Below, in pieces: positions 1 to 9,940 of a stretch of DNA of 64,000 bases (positions are counted from its first letter, which is position 1; each line of letters begins with the position of its first letter). Origin of the DNA: Fibrobacteria bacterium (lineage in GTDB: Bacteria > Fibrobacterota > Fibrobacteria > UBA11236); assembly GCA_025360005.1 (NCBI GenBank), contig JANYDA010000029.1, forward strand, positions 1 to 64,000, read 5' to 3'. The position numbers and the translations under genes are program-made. The notes under the pieces are model-generated. The model ran no database searches, was not told the DNA's origin, and saw only the letters and a program-made list of their open reading frames with translations.

Positions 1-712
1 CGTCCTGCGTGTTGTACACCTGGTTGTCCAGATTGGAAATGGCGAACTCCAGCCGGTTCACGTACGCGCCCATGTCCGAACGCATCGTGTTCACGGACTT
101 GACGGCCGTATCGATCAGGGACAAGGCGGACAAAGCCGTCGTGGCCGTGCTCACCGCCGTGGTGGTGGCGTTCAGGCCCAAAGCGCCCAAGGTCATCGAG
201 TTCACGGTGATGCTCAAGCTGTCCGTGGTGACGCTGGAGCCGGCGCCGATATGCAGCACGGAAGCCGCGCCGCCGGAGATGCCGAACGAACCTGCCGCGC
301 CGTCCAGCAAGGTCATGCCGTTGTAGGAAGCGGAACCGGAGATACGGGTGATTTCCGACATCAACTGCCCGAACTCCTTGTTGGTATAGGAGCGTTCCGT
401 CGTCGTCATGGTATCCGTGGAGCTCTGGATGGCGAGTTCGCGCATGCGCTGCAGAATATCGTTGATTTGGCCGGTGGCGCCTTCCGCGATTTGCACCAAA
501 GCGATGCCGTCCTCGGCGTTGGATTTGGCGCGGTCCATGCCGCGGATGCGGGAGCGCATGGTTTCCGAGACGGAAAGGCCGGCGGCGTCGTCCGAAGCGC
601 GGTTGATGCGGAGGCCCGTGGAGAGCTTTTCCAGGGATTTGCCGAGCGATCCCTGCTGGGTGGCCAAGGCGCTTTGGCCGATCATCGAGGAAATGTTGTG
701 ATTGATACGCAT
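1..712 (-). CDS. fliC: Flagellin, 3' end cut by window edge
   Basis: Flagellar filament subunit, exported by the flagellar type III apparatus and polymerised outside the cell. The visible 237 codons begin MRINHNIS and carry the conserved N-terminal D0/D1 helix motif (LSTGLRINRASDDAAGLSVS). They run through a short central part to the start of the C-terminal D1 helix (YVNRLEFAISNLDNQV). By comparison with the complete paralogue next to it (284 aa), about 47 C-terminal residues lie outside the window. The ATG at 712 follows a GGAGG 9 nt upstream. A sigma-28 type promoter lies about 80 bp upstream. The protein is short, so it lacks the large variable D2/D3 domains of enteric flagellins. Confidence 0.95.
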   Translation of the reverse strand, partial: MRINHNISSMIGQSALATQQGSLGKSLEKLSTGLRINRASDDAAGLSVSETMRSRIRGMDRAKSNAEDGIALVQIAEGATGQINDILQRMRELAIQSSTDTMTTTERSYTNKEFGQLMSEITRISGSASYNGMTLLDGAAGSFGISGGAASVLHIGAGSSVTTDSLSITVNSMTLGALGLNATTTAVSTATTALSALSLIDTAVKSVNTMRSDMGAYVNRLEFAISNLDNQVYNTQD

Positions 713-791
713 GAGGAAAACCTCCGTGTTGGGCCGCGTTCAAGGTATCCTTACCTCGGCTTTTTGCCCCATATGGGCGCGCCCACCATAG

Positions 792-819
792 TTATCGGCA
801 TACTTCAGAGGTTACTTTA
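792..819 (-). promoter_or_regulatory. Sigma-28 (FliA-type) promoter of the first flagellin
   Basis: On the minus strand the sequence reads TAAA (819-816), 16 nt, then GCCGATAA (799-792). The -10 is an exact match to the FliA consensus, and the -35 core TAAA is one nt further away than the classical 15 nt spacing. It lies 80 nt upstream of the flagellin ATG at 712, as expected for a late flagellar gene. Confidence 0.8.
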
Positions 820-894
820 ATTTTTTCTTTAACTTTTTTTCGTCTGGAAAAGGAAGAGGCGTGCGGGAAGAAAAAGATGGCGAGGCCGGAAACG

Positions 895-927
895 AAAAAC
901 CCCGCGTCCATGGGACGCGGGGTTTTT
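895..927 (-). terminator. Rho-independent terminator between the two flagellins
   Basis: A perfect 10-bp stem CCCCGCGTCC (900-909) pairs with GGACGCGGGG (913-922) around the loop ATG. It is flanked by AAAAA (895-899) and TTTTT (923-927), so it can act on either strand. It sits 34 nt after the stop of the flagellin at 961-1815 and should end that transcript, leaving the next flagellin to its own promoter. Confidence 0.85.
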
Positions 928-960
928 ACCCGATCAGGGAGGATTAGGGATTTCACCCTA

Positions 961-1815
961 TCAATGCGCCAGGAGCCCCAGCACGCCCTGCGGCACTTGG
1001 TTGGCCTGCGCCAACATCGAGGTCGCGCTTTGCGAGAGGATTTGCGAGCGGGTGAACTCGGTGGTTTCCTTGGCGAAGTCCACGTCGCGGATGCGGCTCT
1101 CCGCGTCTTGCGTGTTGAACACCTGGTTGGACAGATTGGAGATGGCGAACTCCAACCGGTTGACGTATGCGCCCATATCCGAACGCATCGTGTTCACGGA
1201 CTTGACGGCCGCATCGATCAGGGACAAGGTCGACAACGCAGAGGAGGCCGTGCTCACCGCGGTGGTGGCGAAGTTCATGCCCAAAGCGCCCAGGGTCATG
1301 GAAGAGATGGTGATGCTGATGCGGTCGATGGTAGCGCTGGAACCGGCGCCGATATGCAGCACCGAGGCCGCGCCGCCGGAGACGCCGAACGAGCCGGGAC
1401 CCCCGTCCAGCAAGGTCATGCCGTTGTAGGAAGCCGACCCGGAGATGCGGGTGATTTCCGACATCAACTGGGTGAACTCCTTATTGGTGTACGAGCGTTC
1501 CGTGGTGGTCATGGTATCCGTGGCGCTCTGGATGGAGAGCTCGCGCATGCGCTGGAGGATGTTGTTGATTTCCCCCGTGGCGCCTTCCGCGATTTGCAGC
1601 AGGGCGATGCCGTCTTCCGCGTTCGACTTGGCGCGGTCCATGCCGCGGATCTTACCGCGCAGGGATTCCGAGACCGAGAGGCCGGCGGCGTCATCCGATG
1701 CGCGGTTGATGCGCAGGCCGGTGGAAAGCTTTTCGAGGGATTTGGAAAGGGCGCCTTGTTGGGTGTTAAGGGCAGCCGCTCCGATCATCGCTGAGATGTT
1801 GTGATTGATGCGCAT
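961..1815 (-). CDS. fliC: Flagellin
   Basis: Second flagellar filament subunit, 284 aa and complete. The N-terminal helix region (MRINHNISAMI, then LSTGLRINRASDDAAGLSVS) and the C-terminal D0 region (RIRDVDFAKETTEFTRSQIL ... ANQVPQGVLGLL) are canonical. The middle is only about 130 residues, so D2/D3 are absent. It is closely related in protein and DNA to the partial flagellin downstream, so this is a tandem duplication. GGAGG lies 9 nt before the ATG at 1815. Unlike its neighbour, I see no convincing sigma-28 or sigma-54 promoter upstream. A hairpin-forming leader lies in the 5' region. The two genes may therefore be expressed at different times or levels (inference). Confidence 0.97.
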   Translation of the reverse strand: MRINHNISAMIGAAALNTQQGALSKSLEKLSTGLRINRASDDAAGLSVSESLRGKIRGMDRAKSNAEDGIALLQIAEGATGEINNILQRMRELSIQSATDTMTTTERSYTNKEFTQLMSEITRISGSASYNGMTLLDGGPGSFGVSGGAASVLHIGAGSSATIDRISITISSMTLGALGMNFATTAVSTASSALSTLSLIDAAVKSVNTMRSDMGAYVNRLEFAISNLSNQVFNTQDAESRIRDVDFAKETTEFTRSQILSQSATSMLAQANQVPQGVLGLLAH

Positions 1816-1841
1816 GGGACGAACCTCCGTGTTGTTTATTT

Positions 1842-1869
1842 CGCTAAGCTGCGTCCTTGCAGCTTCGCG
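1842..1869 (-). other. Hairpin in the flagellin leader
   Basis: CGCTAAGCTGC (1842-1852) and GCAGCTTCGCG (1859-1869) form an 11-bp stem with one mismatch and a 6-nt loop, ending 26 nt upstream of the flagellin ATG. It could stabilise the mRNA or control translation. The downstream flagellin has only a weak 5-bp hairpin at a similar place. Confidence 0.5.
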
Positions 1870-2354
1870 ATAGAACCGAGACTCCCTCCCGGCATATACA
1901 ACTTCATCGGAATCTTTTTTGCCGGGGTTGAGGACTTTTTTTCCGGATTCCCGTTCCTAAGTCGAAGTGCCACCGGAAGTTAACACGAAACCTCTAGTGG
2001 ATTGCCATGGTTTTCCGCAAGATCGGCGAGCGGTTCCCGCAATTCAGTGCAGTAACGCGCATGCTACGTAAGGGCAAGTGCAGCGGAACTTGAAGCGGAT
2101 TCCAGAGTAAAAAAATCGCGCCCTGGAAAGAATTTCCGCGCCGCCCCGGCGTTCCCGGGCAATGGACGCGGATGTGAGGGCATTCTGAATCCATGCCGGG
2201 AACCGGTTCCCTATATATAATAGGGGCCGATCGGGGCGATCCCAGCGGAAATCCGCCCGCACGTCCGAGCCTGGTCGGAAAGCGATCGGCACGATCGGCT
2301 TACGCCGACCCATTGCGGCCCGCAAACGGCCGCGTCATCCCGGTGCGATGGGAC

Positions 2355-2414
2355 GGGTCCTCCGTGGTTCCGTCGCGCGCTGCCTGACGGCGCGCGAGGG
2401 CCACGGAGGGACCC
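2355..2414. repeat. Long imperfect inverted repeat
   Basis: The outer arms GGGTCCTCCGTGG (2355-2367) and CCACGGAGGGACCC (2401-2414) are complementary apart from one extra G. The inner arms TCGCGCGC (2373-2380) and GCGCGCGA (2390-2397) pair perfectly around a 9-nt loop. There is no T-tract on either side, so it is not a classical intrinsic terminator. It lies 125 bp past the lipoprotein stop and could be a processing or rho-linked structure. Confidence 0.6.
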
Positions 2415-2539
2415 AGGATCAAACTGGCGTCGGCTTCCGGCACCGGCTTTTGGGGCGCGCCGGCGGCACCCTTACCTTCAAGGCCCCCCTTTTGCCCCGC
2501 GGCCGCCGCCTGCCATATCCCGTCGAGATCAACATCGTC

Positions 2540-4243
2540 TTATGGCCCCGCTATCGCCGGGAACTGGGCCCCCGGCTTCTGGTTTTCATAACTCAGCTTG
2601 ATCCAATCCGGATCCCTGACCAGCGAGTGCACCTGGGGCTCATCCAGATCGCCCTCGAACTCGAATCCGGTCTTGCCGTTGCCATGCTTGCCGAGCGTCA
2701 CATTGAGGGGGAAGATGAAGCCCACGGGTTCCGTGGCGGCCGCGCTTCCCAGTTCATTCCCATCCATGTACAACCGCAGGTTCGCCCCGTCGAAGGTCCC
2801 GAACACCTGGTGCCAATTCCCGTCCACGAAGTTCCCGCTCTTGATGTTCCCGTTCTTGATGTTGACTTCGTTCCACAACATCTTGGTCACGGGATTGGGG
2901 ACCGCGGGGTAATACCAGAAATGGAGGATGCTGTCGTTGCGGACGCGCAAGCCGTAATTGTCCCCGATGCTGATGATTTCCCGGCCTGCGGGGGCGCTCG
3001 CGACCGTTGGGCTGCGAAACCAGCTGGAAAGAGTGAAATGGGTGGCCAGCCGGAATCCGGAATACACCTTGGGAGCCTGGATATAATCCCCGACGGTGAA
3101 GCCGTGGCCGGCGCCGACCACGCCCGCCTGCGTCTTGTTCTGCACCCGATCATTCCCGTCGCTGCCCGCGCCGGTGGCATCCTTGTAGAGTCCGTTGGCG
3201 GTGGTATCGGCGGCTTCCTCCTCCAGATGCCAGGCTCCCACGAACCCGGACAGGGTGTCGAATACAGGACGGCCGCCATGCGGGGTGGACGCATCGCTCT
3301 TCCCCCAATGCATGAGGATGGTTTGGGAGGCCTGGCCGGCATGCACCGTGTCCACGCGCACCCAGATATCCGCCTTGCCCGCTGTAGCATCCCAAGAGGT
3401 TATCTCGCGGTTGAGGGGAGTGCCGTCCGCCTTGGAAAAGCGCAGGTCCGCGCCGCCCGGGGCCGCGCCGGAAAAATCGAACGCGGGCGAAACCAGCCGC
3501 ACCAGCAGCGGGAAGTCGGTCTGATCGGAAGTGGTGGCCACCCCGGACTTGCTGGTGTTCAGCACCAGCTTGGCGGCATGGGACCAGGATGCGAACGCGT
3601 CCACATAAGCGACGGCCGCGGAGAGCACTCCCACTTCGGCAGCCAGGTTCACTATCTTGGAATCGATATCGCCCTTGGTGTACTGCACCAGAGGCATCAC
3701 GCCCCGGGGCAGGGAATCCAGCACCACCGAGCCAACGATGCGCAATTCCGAGTCCACGCGCTTGCGGAAAGTGGTGCCGGGGATGAATACGTATCCGACT
3801 CCGGAGTCCAGGGTCTCCGGCAGCGGGACCGACATGCGGCCCGGGGCATGCAAGGTATCCTTGGGCATGGAAACGGAATCCACGGCCATCAGCTTGATCC
3901 CGAAAAGGATGGATCGGGTATGCGTTCCGCGATGCAGAAACTGGAGATTGTAGTCCCCATCCCGCAGCCTGGTGAAGCGGTAGCGGCCGTCGCCGTCCGT
4001 AGTGGCTTTCTGCGAATCCGGCACCGCGCCGCCCCCGACCGGATTGAAATCGGAGGGCAGGATGGAGACTTCCGCGCCCGCGACGGGGGCGCCGTCCTCC
4101 CTCACCACCTGGCCCGTTACCCGCGCGTTACCGGTCTCGGTGACGTCGCCTCCGGATGACAACCGTTCCCCGCAGGCGGAAACCAGCCAAGCCGCCATGG
4201 CCATCGCGAAGGCACGGGACGGCGTGGATCGCATATCCCTCAT
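2540..4243 (-). CDS. Secreted lipoprotein with DUF2341 and LamG/ConA-like domains
   Basis: Predicted surface or periplasmic lipoprotein, 567 aa. The N-terminus carries a lipobox (LVSAC, Cys24). A carboxypeptidase-regulatory-like beta-sandwich follows (about residues 40-105). A DUF2341-type domain lies at about 240-330, and a LamG/concanavalin-like lectin domain (about 335-560) ends the protein. Such domains usually bind carbohydrate or cell-surface polymer; no catalytic motif is visible. The start ATG at 4243 overlaps the TGA of the TIGR02147 gene (ATGA), so the two are translationally coupled. A second ATG at 4234, preceded by AGGG, is an alternative start. The coupling suggests that the regulator-like partner controls this lipoprotein or acts with it (inference). 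Confidence 0.88.
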   Translation of the reverse strand: MRDMRSTPSRAFAMAMAAWLVSACGERLSSGGDVTETGNARVTGQVVREDGAPVAGAEVSILPSDFNPVGGGAVPDSQKATTDGDGRYRFTRLRDGDYNLQFLHRGTHTRSILFGIKLMAVDSVSMPKDTLHAPGRMSVPLPETLDSGVGYVFIPGTTFRKRVDSELRIVGSVVLDSLPRGVMPLVQYTKGDIDSKIVNLAAEVGVLSAAVAYVDAFASWSHAAKLVLNTSKSGVATTSDQTDFPLLVRLVSPAFDFSGAAPGGADLRFSKADGTPLNREITSWDATAGKADIWVRVDTVHAGQASQTILMHWGKSDASTPHGGRPVFDTLSGFVGAWHLEEEAADTTANGLYKDATGAGSDGNDRVQNKTQAGVVGAGHGFTVGDYIQAPKVYSGFRLATHFTLSSWFRSPTVASAPAGREIISIGDNYGLRVRNDSILHFWYYPAVPNPVTKMLWNEVNIKNGNIKSGNFVDGNWHQVFGTFDGANLRLYMDGNELGSAAATEPVGFIFPLNVTLGKHGNGKTGFEFEGDLDEPQVHSLVRDPDWIKLSYENQKPGAQFPAIAGP

Positions 4244-5079
4244 TTTCCCTCCGCCCTGCCCACAGGAAACATTTGGAAGTTGAGCTGGTAAACTCGATCC
4301 GGAACCTCGGACGCCGAAGCCATGTCCATGATCTCCTTGCGGAAAGCCTGGATGCGGGCCTTGATGCGGATGAAATCCTTTTCGTTGATTCCCAAGGTCA
4401 GCGCGGAAATATCCCGTTCCTCTTTGGTGGAAAGATCATGCGCGCTTTCGGCCAGGCGCGAGACCTGCTTGTGGTAATTGATCACGTTGAGGGAAGCCAC
4501 CTCGTCCCCGGAAGAGATGACCGCGCTGCTTTGCGCGTACCTACCGTCCTCGCCCCGCACAATCAGCCCCAGCCTCTCCAGCAGTTGCACGGACTTCCTG
4601 GCTTCCCGAGTGGGAATGGGCGGGATCAGGCAGCGGGCCAGCACGCCGAAATCGCTCCCGCCCCGGCCGTCGCTGAAATCCACTTTGGAGACCATGGAGC
4701 GGACCACGGGATGGTGCCACTTGGTGTAATACTCGTACTGTTCCTCGCTTATCTTGGCGATCTTCAGCTTGCGCTTCAATCCCAGCATACGCTGCAAATA
4801 ATGGTCCTTAACGCCGTTGGTCTTGGCCTGCGTGAAGGGCACCATCAACTCGAAATACGCGGTTTCCGCTTTGCCCAGCTTCATGGCCTTGGACACGCGG
4901 ATGATGGAATCGGGAGAAAGGCTTTTGGTCCCCTTGATGAGGTGGAGCAGCCATGAGGTGGAGTTCATCCCCGCCGCGTTCGCGAAATCCCTATACGTGA
5001 AACCGGACTCCGCCTTCTTGGACTCATAGTAGTCCTTGAGGTAAAGCCGGTAGTTCGTATAGTCGTAAATACTCTTCAT
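4240..5079 (-). CDS. TIGR02147/DUF4423 family protein
   Basis: A 279-aa protein that begins in the way characteristic of the family (MKSIYDYTNYRLYLKDYYE), followed by a helix-turn-helix-like segment (about residues 25-75: FTYRDFANAAGMNSTSWLLH). The C-terminal DUF4423-type region (about 105-270) contains RLGLIVRGEDGRY. I recall the family as a paralogous expansion in Fibrobacter, also found in Bdellovibrio, and usually treated as a putative transcriptional regulator; its mechanism is not established. It lies 10 bp downstream of the GSDH-like gene and overlaps the following lipoprotein by 4 nt, so the three probably form one operon. AAGG precedes the ATG. Confidence 0.9.
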   Translation of the reverse strand: MKSIYDYTNYRLYLKDYYESKKAESGFTYRDFANAAGMNSTSWLLHLIKGTKSLSPDSIIRVSKAMKLGKAETAYFELMVPFTQAKTNGVKDHYLQRMLGLKRKLKIAKISEEQYEYYTKWHHPVVRSMVSKVDFSDGRGGSDFGVLARCLIPPIPTREARKSVQLLERLGLIVRGEDGRYAQSSAVISSGDEVASLNVINYHKQVSRLAESAHDLSTKEERDISALTLGINEKDFIRIKARIQAFRKEIMDMASASEVPDRVYQLNFQMFPVGRAEGK

Positions 5080-5089
5080 GGAACCTTTT

Positions 5090-6913
5090 TCAGGGCATGA
5101 CCATCGCTTGCCAGATTCCGTGGGTCAGTTGCGACGGCAGGCGGACCGATTCGGCGCGGGCGGCATCGGCGCGATGATAGCTCCAGACCATGCGGCCGGA
5201 GAGATCATACAGGGACAGGTTCCGGTACCCGCCGGGCAGGGCGTAGAAACCGTTCACGGCTACCGGCGCCAGGCGCTGGCGCAGCACCGGTTTGGGCGCA
5301 TAGGCCGCGGTACCACCCACGCTGGCGACGAAAGGCTTGTAGCAGGAAACGTCCTGCGGGCCCGTGTATTCGACGCGGAACAATTGGGGACCGGCTCCGA
5401 TGGAATAGCCGCGTTCGCTGAACTTCAGCAGGTACATGGCCCCGTCCGGTCCGTATTGCATGTCGATATAGCTGCCGGCGGGCAAGCCGGGGACGGAGAA
5501 ATTCTCCACGCCGGCTTTGCCCGCAGGGAGAGTGCCGTCCGGGTTCAAGGTGATCCAGCGGAAGTTCTGGCGCGACCAATCGAAGAAAAGGATCTTTCCT
5601 TCGAAGTAGGGGGGGAACCTTACCGTAGAGGCGGACTGCGGATCGTAGCGGTACATGGGGCCCCCCACGGCGGTTTCGCCGCCATGGGCGATGGCGCTCC
5701 AATCGGTGCCGGAATTGAACCGCGGGTCATCGTCCGGGCTGTTGCCGCTGGTGTAGGCGACCAAGGCCGGTACGGCGGGAGGCATATGATGGACACCGGT
5801 ATTGTTGGGGGAGTTGTTCACGGTGGCGGCGCAGTTGTATTTGCCCCCATAGGTGGCGGGGCTGGCGTTCGTCATCATATTGTAAGGCACGTTGTAGCCG
5901 TTGCAATACGGATGCCCGAAGAATCCCGGCTTCACGGCCAGATTCCATTCGTCATGGCCGGAAGGGCCGCGGGCCGGGGTATCCGTCCCCGCATCCGGTC
6001 CCACTTCACCCCAGAAAATCCAGCCGGATTTCGAGTCCACGCGCACGTGGTAGGGATTGCGATTGCCGAAGGAAAAGATTTCCTTGCGTACTTTGGCGAT
6101 GTCGTCGCTGGCATCCCAGCCGGGATTGAAGTTTTTGTTGTTGATCGATTCCCAGAGGTTGCCGGCGGGGATATCGTAAGTGCCGCCGATGCCGGCGGCA
6201 GGCGTTTCCGAATCCGCGAAAGGCTTGGGCTTGATGCGGAGGATCTTGCCGCGCAAATCATTGGTATTGGCGGCGGTGCGCTGCGCGTCAGCGGCGGCGC
6301 GGCCCGTATTGAAGGGACCGAAGCCGGCATTGGTGCCGTCATGGGGATCGGTGTTGTCGCCGGTGCCGATCACGAGCACGCCGCTCGCGTCGAAAGCCAG
6401 GCCACCCGAGGCATGATGCGTATCGTCGGTGGCGCGCGGGAAGCGCAGGATCACCTTTTTATTGGTCAGGGCATTGTTGGTGATGGTAAAGCGGCCCAGC
6501 TCCATGCCCCGGGTACTGCAATTTTTGCCGTCACAGGGATCGGAATAGAAGGCATACAGCCAATTGTTGGCGGCGAAATTGGGATCCAGCGCGATACCCA
6601 GCAAGCCGTCTTCCGTATTGAAATAGGTCGGAATGGTGCCTACCAGATCCACCGTGGCCGGATTGCTGGCGGTAGGCTTGTAGACGCGGATCTCGCCCGT
6701 TTTCATCTTGCCTACGAAAACGCGCCCGTCCGGGGCGATGGCCATTTGCACGGGACCGAAAGCGCCCGAAGGGGTTTCATCCAGGCCCATATGCACGTCC
6801 GATAATTTGACCAGTTTGTATTCGGAAGCCGTAGGCTGATGGCAGGTCGACTGCGCCCAGGCGCCAAGTGGTAGCATTGCCGCGAGCACGGCTGCCGGTA
6901 AGCTTTTTCTCAT
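5090..6913 (-). CDS. Secreted glucose/sorbosone dehydrogenase-like beta-propeller protein
   Basis: Secreted six-bladed beta-propeller of the GSDH (PQQ sugar dehydrogenase/HHIP-like) family, 607 aa. The signal peptide starts MRKSLPAAVLAAM and ends AWAQ. Typical blade motifs are visible (MAIAPDGRVFVGKM, DGLLGIALDPNF, SGGLAFDASGVLVIGTGD, FGNRNPYHVRVDSKSGWIFW). The last ~70 residues (LSLYDLSGRMVWSYHR ... HGIWQAMVMP) resemble a type A sorting domain of the type IX secretion system. I chose the ATG at 6913, preceded by GGAGAAG, because it begins the signal peptide; a longer frame to 6958 lacks support. Whether it binds PQQ and oxidises sugars cannot be read from the sequence. Confidence 0.88.
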   Translation of the reverse strand: MRKSLPAAVLAAMLPLGAWAQSTCHQPTASEYKLVKLSDVHMGLDETPSGAFGPVQMAIAPDGRVFVGKMKTGEIRVYKPTASNPATVDLVGTIPTYFNTEDGLLGIALDPNFAANNWLYAFYSDPCDGKNCSTRGMELGRFTITNNALTNKKVILRFPRATDDTHHASGGLAFDASGVLVIGTGDNTDPHDGTNAGFGPFNTGRAAADAQRTAANTNDLRGKILRIKPKPFADSETPAAGIGGTYDIPAGNLWESINNKNFNPGWDASDDIAKVRKEIFSFGNRNPYHVRVDSKSGWIFWGEVGPDAGTDTPARGPSGHDEWNLAVKPGFFGHPYCNGYNVPYNMMTNASPATYGGKYNCAATVNNSPNNTGVHHMPPAVPALVAYTSGNSPDDDPRFNSGTDWSAIAHGGETAVGGPMYRYDPQSASTVRFPPYFEGKILFFDWSRQNFRWITLNPDGTLPAGKAGVENFSVPGLPAGSYIDMQYGPDGAMYLLKFSERGYSIGAGPQLFRVEYTGPQDVSCYKPFVASVGGTAAYAPKPVLRQRLAPVAVNGFYALPGGYRNLSLYDLSGRMVWSYHRADAARAESVRLPSQLTHGIWQAMVMP

Positions 6914-7145
6914 TTTCTTCTCCAAACGGGGTCCCCAAGAAAGTTTTTCACGAGCCAAGCGAGTAAACAGAATCTGCGTTCCCTAATGTAACGGAAATTG
7001 GGACCTTGTCAACCGAAATCCCAGCTTTAATGCCTGGGAATATCCTGATAAAGGCCTATTTCAGCGACTTCCATCCGCATTGCAAGATGATGTTCAATAG
7101 CTGATAGGAGGGGAAACTCTTTGGAAAGCGCGGGGAGCCCTTCCG

Positions 7146-7178
7146 TAAAAATTCGATTTTTCGTTTACTGTGGTAAAC
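7146..7178 (-). terminator. Probable terminator at the end of the 79-aa gene
   Basis: GTTTAC (7163-7168) and GTAAAC (7173-7178) form a perfect 6-bp stem with a 4-nt loop overlapping the stop codon. Downstream on the minus strand come two A/T-rich runs (GAAAAATCGAATTTTT). The weak stem makes this moderate evidence; a small operator is an alternative. Confidence 0.45.
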
Positions 7179-7404
7179 AAGAAAAGTCCCATTCCCGGAC
7201 CGGCAGACGTGACCAGGCCAAAAGGATTTCCCCTTCGGGATCTTCCTTTTCCCGGCTGCGGATGTTCTTGCCTTTGTTTTGGAAATAGACCTTGCGGCCC
7301 AAAGGGGTCATCTTCACCAAGTGCAGCCAATCCTCGGGACTCAATCTGATGCGCGCGCTGTGATGCTCGAGGAAGCGCTCTTCATCCACCGTCAGAATCT
7401 TCAT
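7165..7404 (-). CDS. Small hypothetical protein (79 aa)
   Basis: Short charged protein with no domain I recognise (MKILTVDEERFLEHHSARIR ... VREWDFSCLPQ). No signal peptide or membrane segment is seen. The start ATG at 7404 has only a weak GGGA upstream. The stop codon lies inside a hairpin that looks like a terminator, which supports a real transcription unit. It is isolated, downstream of the chemotaxis operon end and upstream of the GSDH gene. It could be a small regulator; no function is claimed. Confidence 0.45.
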   Translation of the reverse strand: MKILTVDEERFLEHHSARIRLSPEDWLHLVKMTPLGRKVYFQNKGKNIRSREKEDPEGEILLAWSRLPVREWDFSCLPQ

Positions 7405-7487
7405 CGCGATTTTCCCGTTACCCCAGACATACCCTTAATCAACGCTCTTAGAGGTTTATGGGACAATGGGGGTTGCATTTAAATATT

Positions 7488-7526
7488 CTCCCGGCAACGA
7501 GAGCAGGGTTGCGCGGCAACCGGGAG
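7488..7526 (-). terminator. Hairpin at the end of the cheR-cheB operon
   Basis: Outer arms CTCCCGG (7488-7494) and CCGGGAG (7520-7526) compete with an inner perfect hairpin GGTTGC/GCAACC (7507-7512, 7516-7521). The structure lies 11 bp past the cheB stop and is followed on the minus strand by AATATTTAAAT, a poor but usable U-rich tail. Confidence 0.45.
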
Positions 7527-7536
7527 GGAGTTGCCA

Positions 7537-9075
<1,539 letters not shown>

Positions 9076-9083
<8 letters not shown>

Positions 9084-9462
9084 GGGAACCCCCCAGAATG
9101 GCGTCCACGGTCTGCTTGAGCGATTCCGGCAGGAAGGGCTTGCGCAGAAAGGCGTTGATGCCTTTGTTTTTCAGTTCTTCGATGCGGCCGACATTGCCTT
9201 CCGTGGAGATGATGACGATAGGGATGGCGCGCAAGGCCCCGTCCGCTTTCATCCTATCCACCAGTTCCACCCCGCCCATTATGGGCATGTTGATGTCCGC
9301 TAAGACCAGATCCACTTTCTGCTTGGCGAGGATCTCCAGGCCTTCCTTGCCGTTGGAGGCCCGGAACAAGGCGCCCAGATCCACGCCGGACATGATCAGC
9401 GCCTTGGCGATCACCGCTTTGACCGTTTGGGAATCGTCCACCAGGAGGATGTTGTATGCCAT
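9076..9462 (-). CDS. cheY: Chemotaxis response regulator CheY
   Basis: Single-domain receiver, 128 aa. It has the acidic pair Asp9-Asp10, phospho-acceptor Asp56 (LVLADINMP), Thr87 (IISTEG) and Lys108 (FLRKPF), the full phosphorylation set. Phosphorylated by CheA it would bind the flagellar switch. Its place between cheD and the cheX-like phosphatase supports the chemotaxis role. The start at 9462 lies 1 bp past the cheD stop and the gene overlaps cheX by 8 nt. A PatA/TarA-type non-motility receiver is unlikely given the neighbours. Confidence 0.93.
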
Positions 9463-9463
9463 T

Positions 9464-9940
9464 TCAGATCTCCACTTCCTTGCCCGAAATCTTCAGGATG
9501 GTTTTCCCGGTCTCCATGCGCAGGCTCATGGTACGCGGGACCGAACCTCCCACATCCGCTCCGGACACCAGGATGTTGTTCTTCCAGAGCAGCTTGCGGA
9601 GCACGGTGTAGTTCCGCTCCCCGATGTTGAAGGTACCGTTGGGATCCATGATTTGCGAACCGCCCGCCACCGTGGCCACCAGGGTCTTCTTCTGGGCCCC
9701 CAGATCGAACATGGCCTGCAGCAAGGCGGGTACGCCGGTATCCACGAACATGCACGGCAAGCGCCTGGCCTTCTCCGGATCGATTTTCGAGAAAGGCAGC
9801 ATACTGTGGATAAGGCCGCCCACGCGCGCCGCGGTATCGTAAAGGGCCAGGCCCACGCAGGATCCCAGCGAATAGGTTATCAGGGTTTCCCCCGGTTGGG
9901 TGGAAATCCCCATCTCGGAAATCCCTACCGTAACGTTCAT
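9464..9940 (-). CDS. cheD: Chemoreceptor glutamine deamidase CheD
   Basis: CheD deamidates glutamines in MCP receptors and in some species works with CheC/CheX. The 158-aa protein has the family's catalytic Cys28 (YSLGSCVGLALYD) and His45 (GGLIHSMLP), and the C-terminal motif GERNYTVLRKLLWKNNI. I chose the ATG at 9940 because it overlaps the cheR TGA (ATGA) and matches the family's usual length; a longer frame to 10381 runs through cheR and is a shadow. Its presence beside a CheX-like protein suggests that deamidation may be tied to CheY-P levels (inference). Confidence 0.95.
   Translation of the reverse strand: MNVTVGISEMGISTQPGETLITYSLGSCVGLALYDTAARVGGLIHSMLPFSKIDPEKARRLPCMFVDTGVPALLQAMFDLGAQKKTLVATVAGGSQIMDPNGTFNIGERNYTVLRKLLWKNNILVSGADVGGSVPRTMSLRMETGKTILKISGKEVEI

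Larger units (their letters stand above)
1816..2539. other. Gene-free interval (724 bp)
   Basis: Between the flagellin leader and the end of the LamG lipoprotein gene I see no ORF with a ribosome binding site or recognisable product. It contains the flagellin leader hairpin (1842-1869) and a long imperfect inverted repeat at 2355-2414. Short ORFs here, such as minus 2044-2325, look random. Confidence 0.6.

Noticed and set aside
1960-1975. GTGCCACC near 1968 as a sigma-54 promoter for the second flagellin
   Set aside because: The GG element is present on the minus strand but the GC element at -12 is missing.
2348-4159. 603-aa plus-strand ORF opposite the LamG lipoprotein
   Set aside because: Its composition (His/Gly/Arg-rich, no domains) is that of an antisense shadow in GC-rich DNA; the minus-strand gene has a lipobox, domains and a coupled neighbour.
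5078-6805. 575-aa plus-strand ORF opposite the GSDH gene
   Set aside because: No recognisable motif, low-complexity Gly/Ala/His composition, and the opposite strand encodes a clear secreted beta-propeller.
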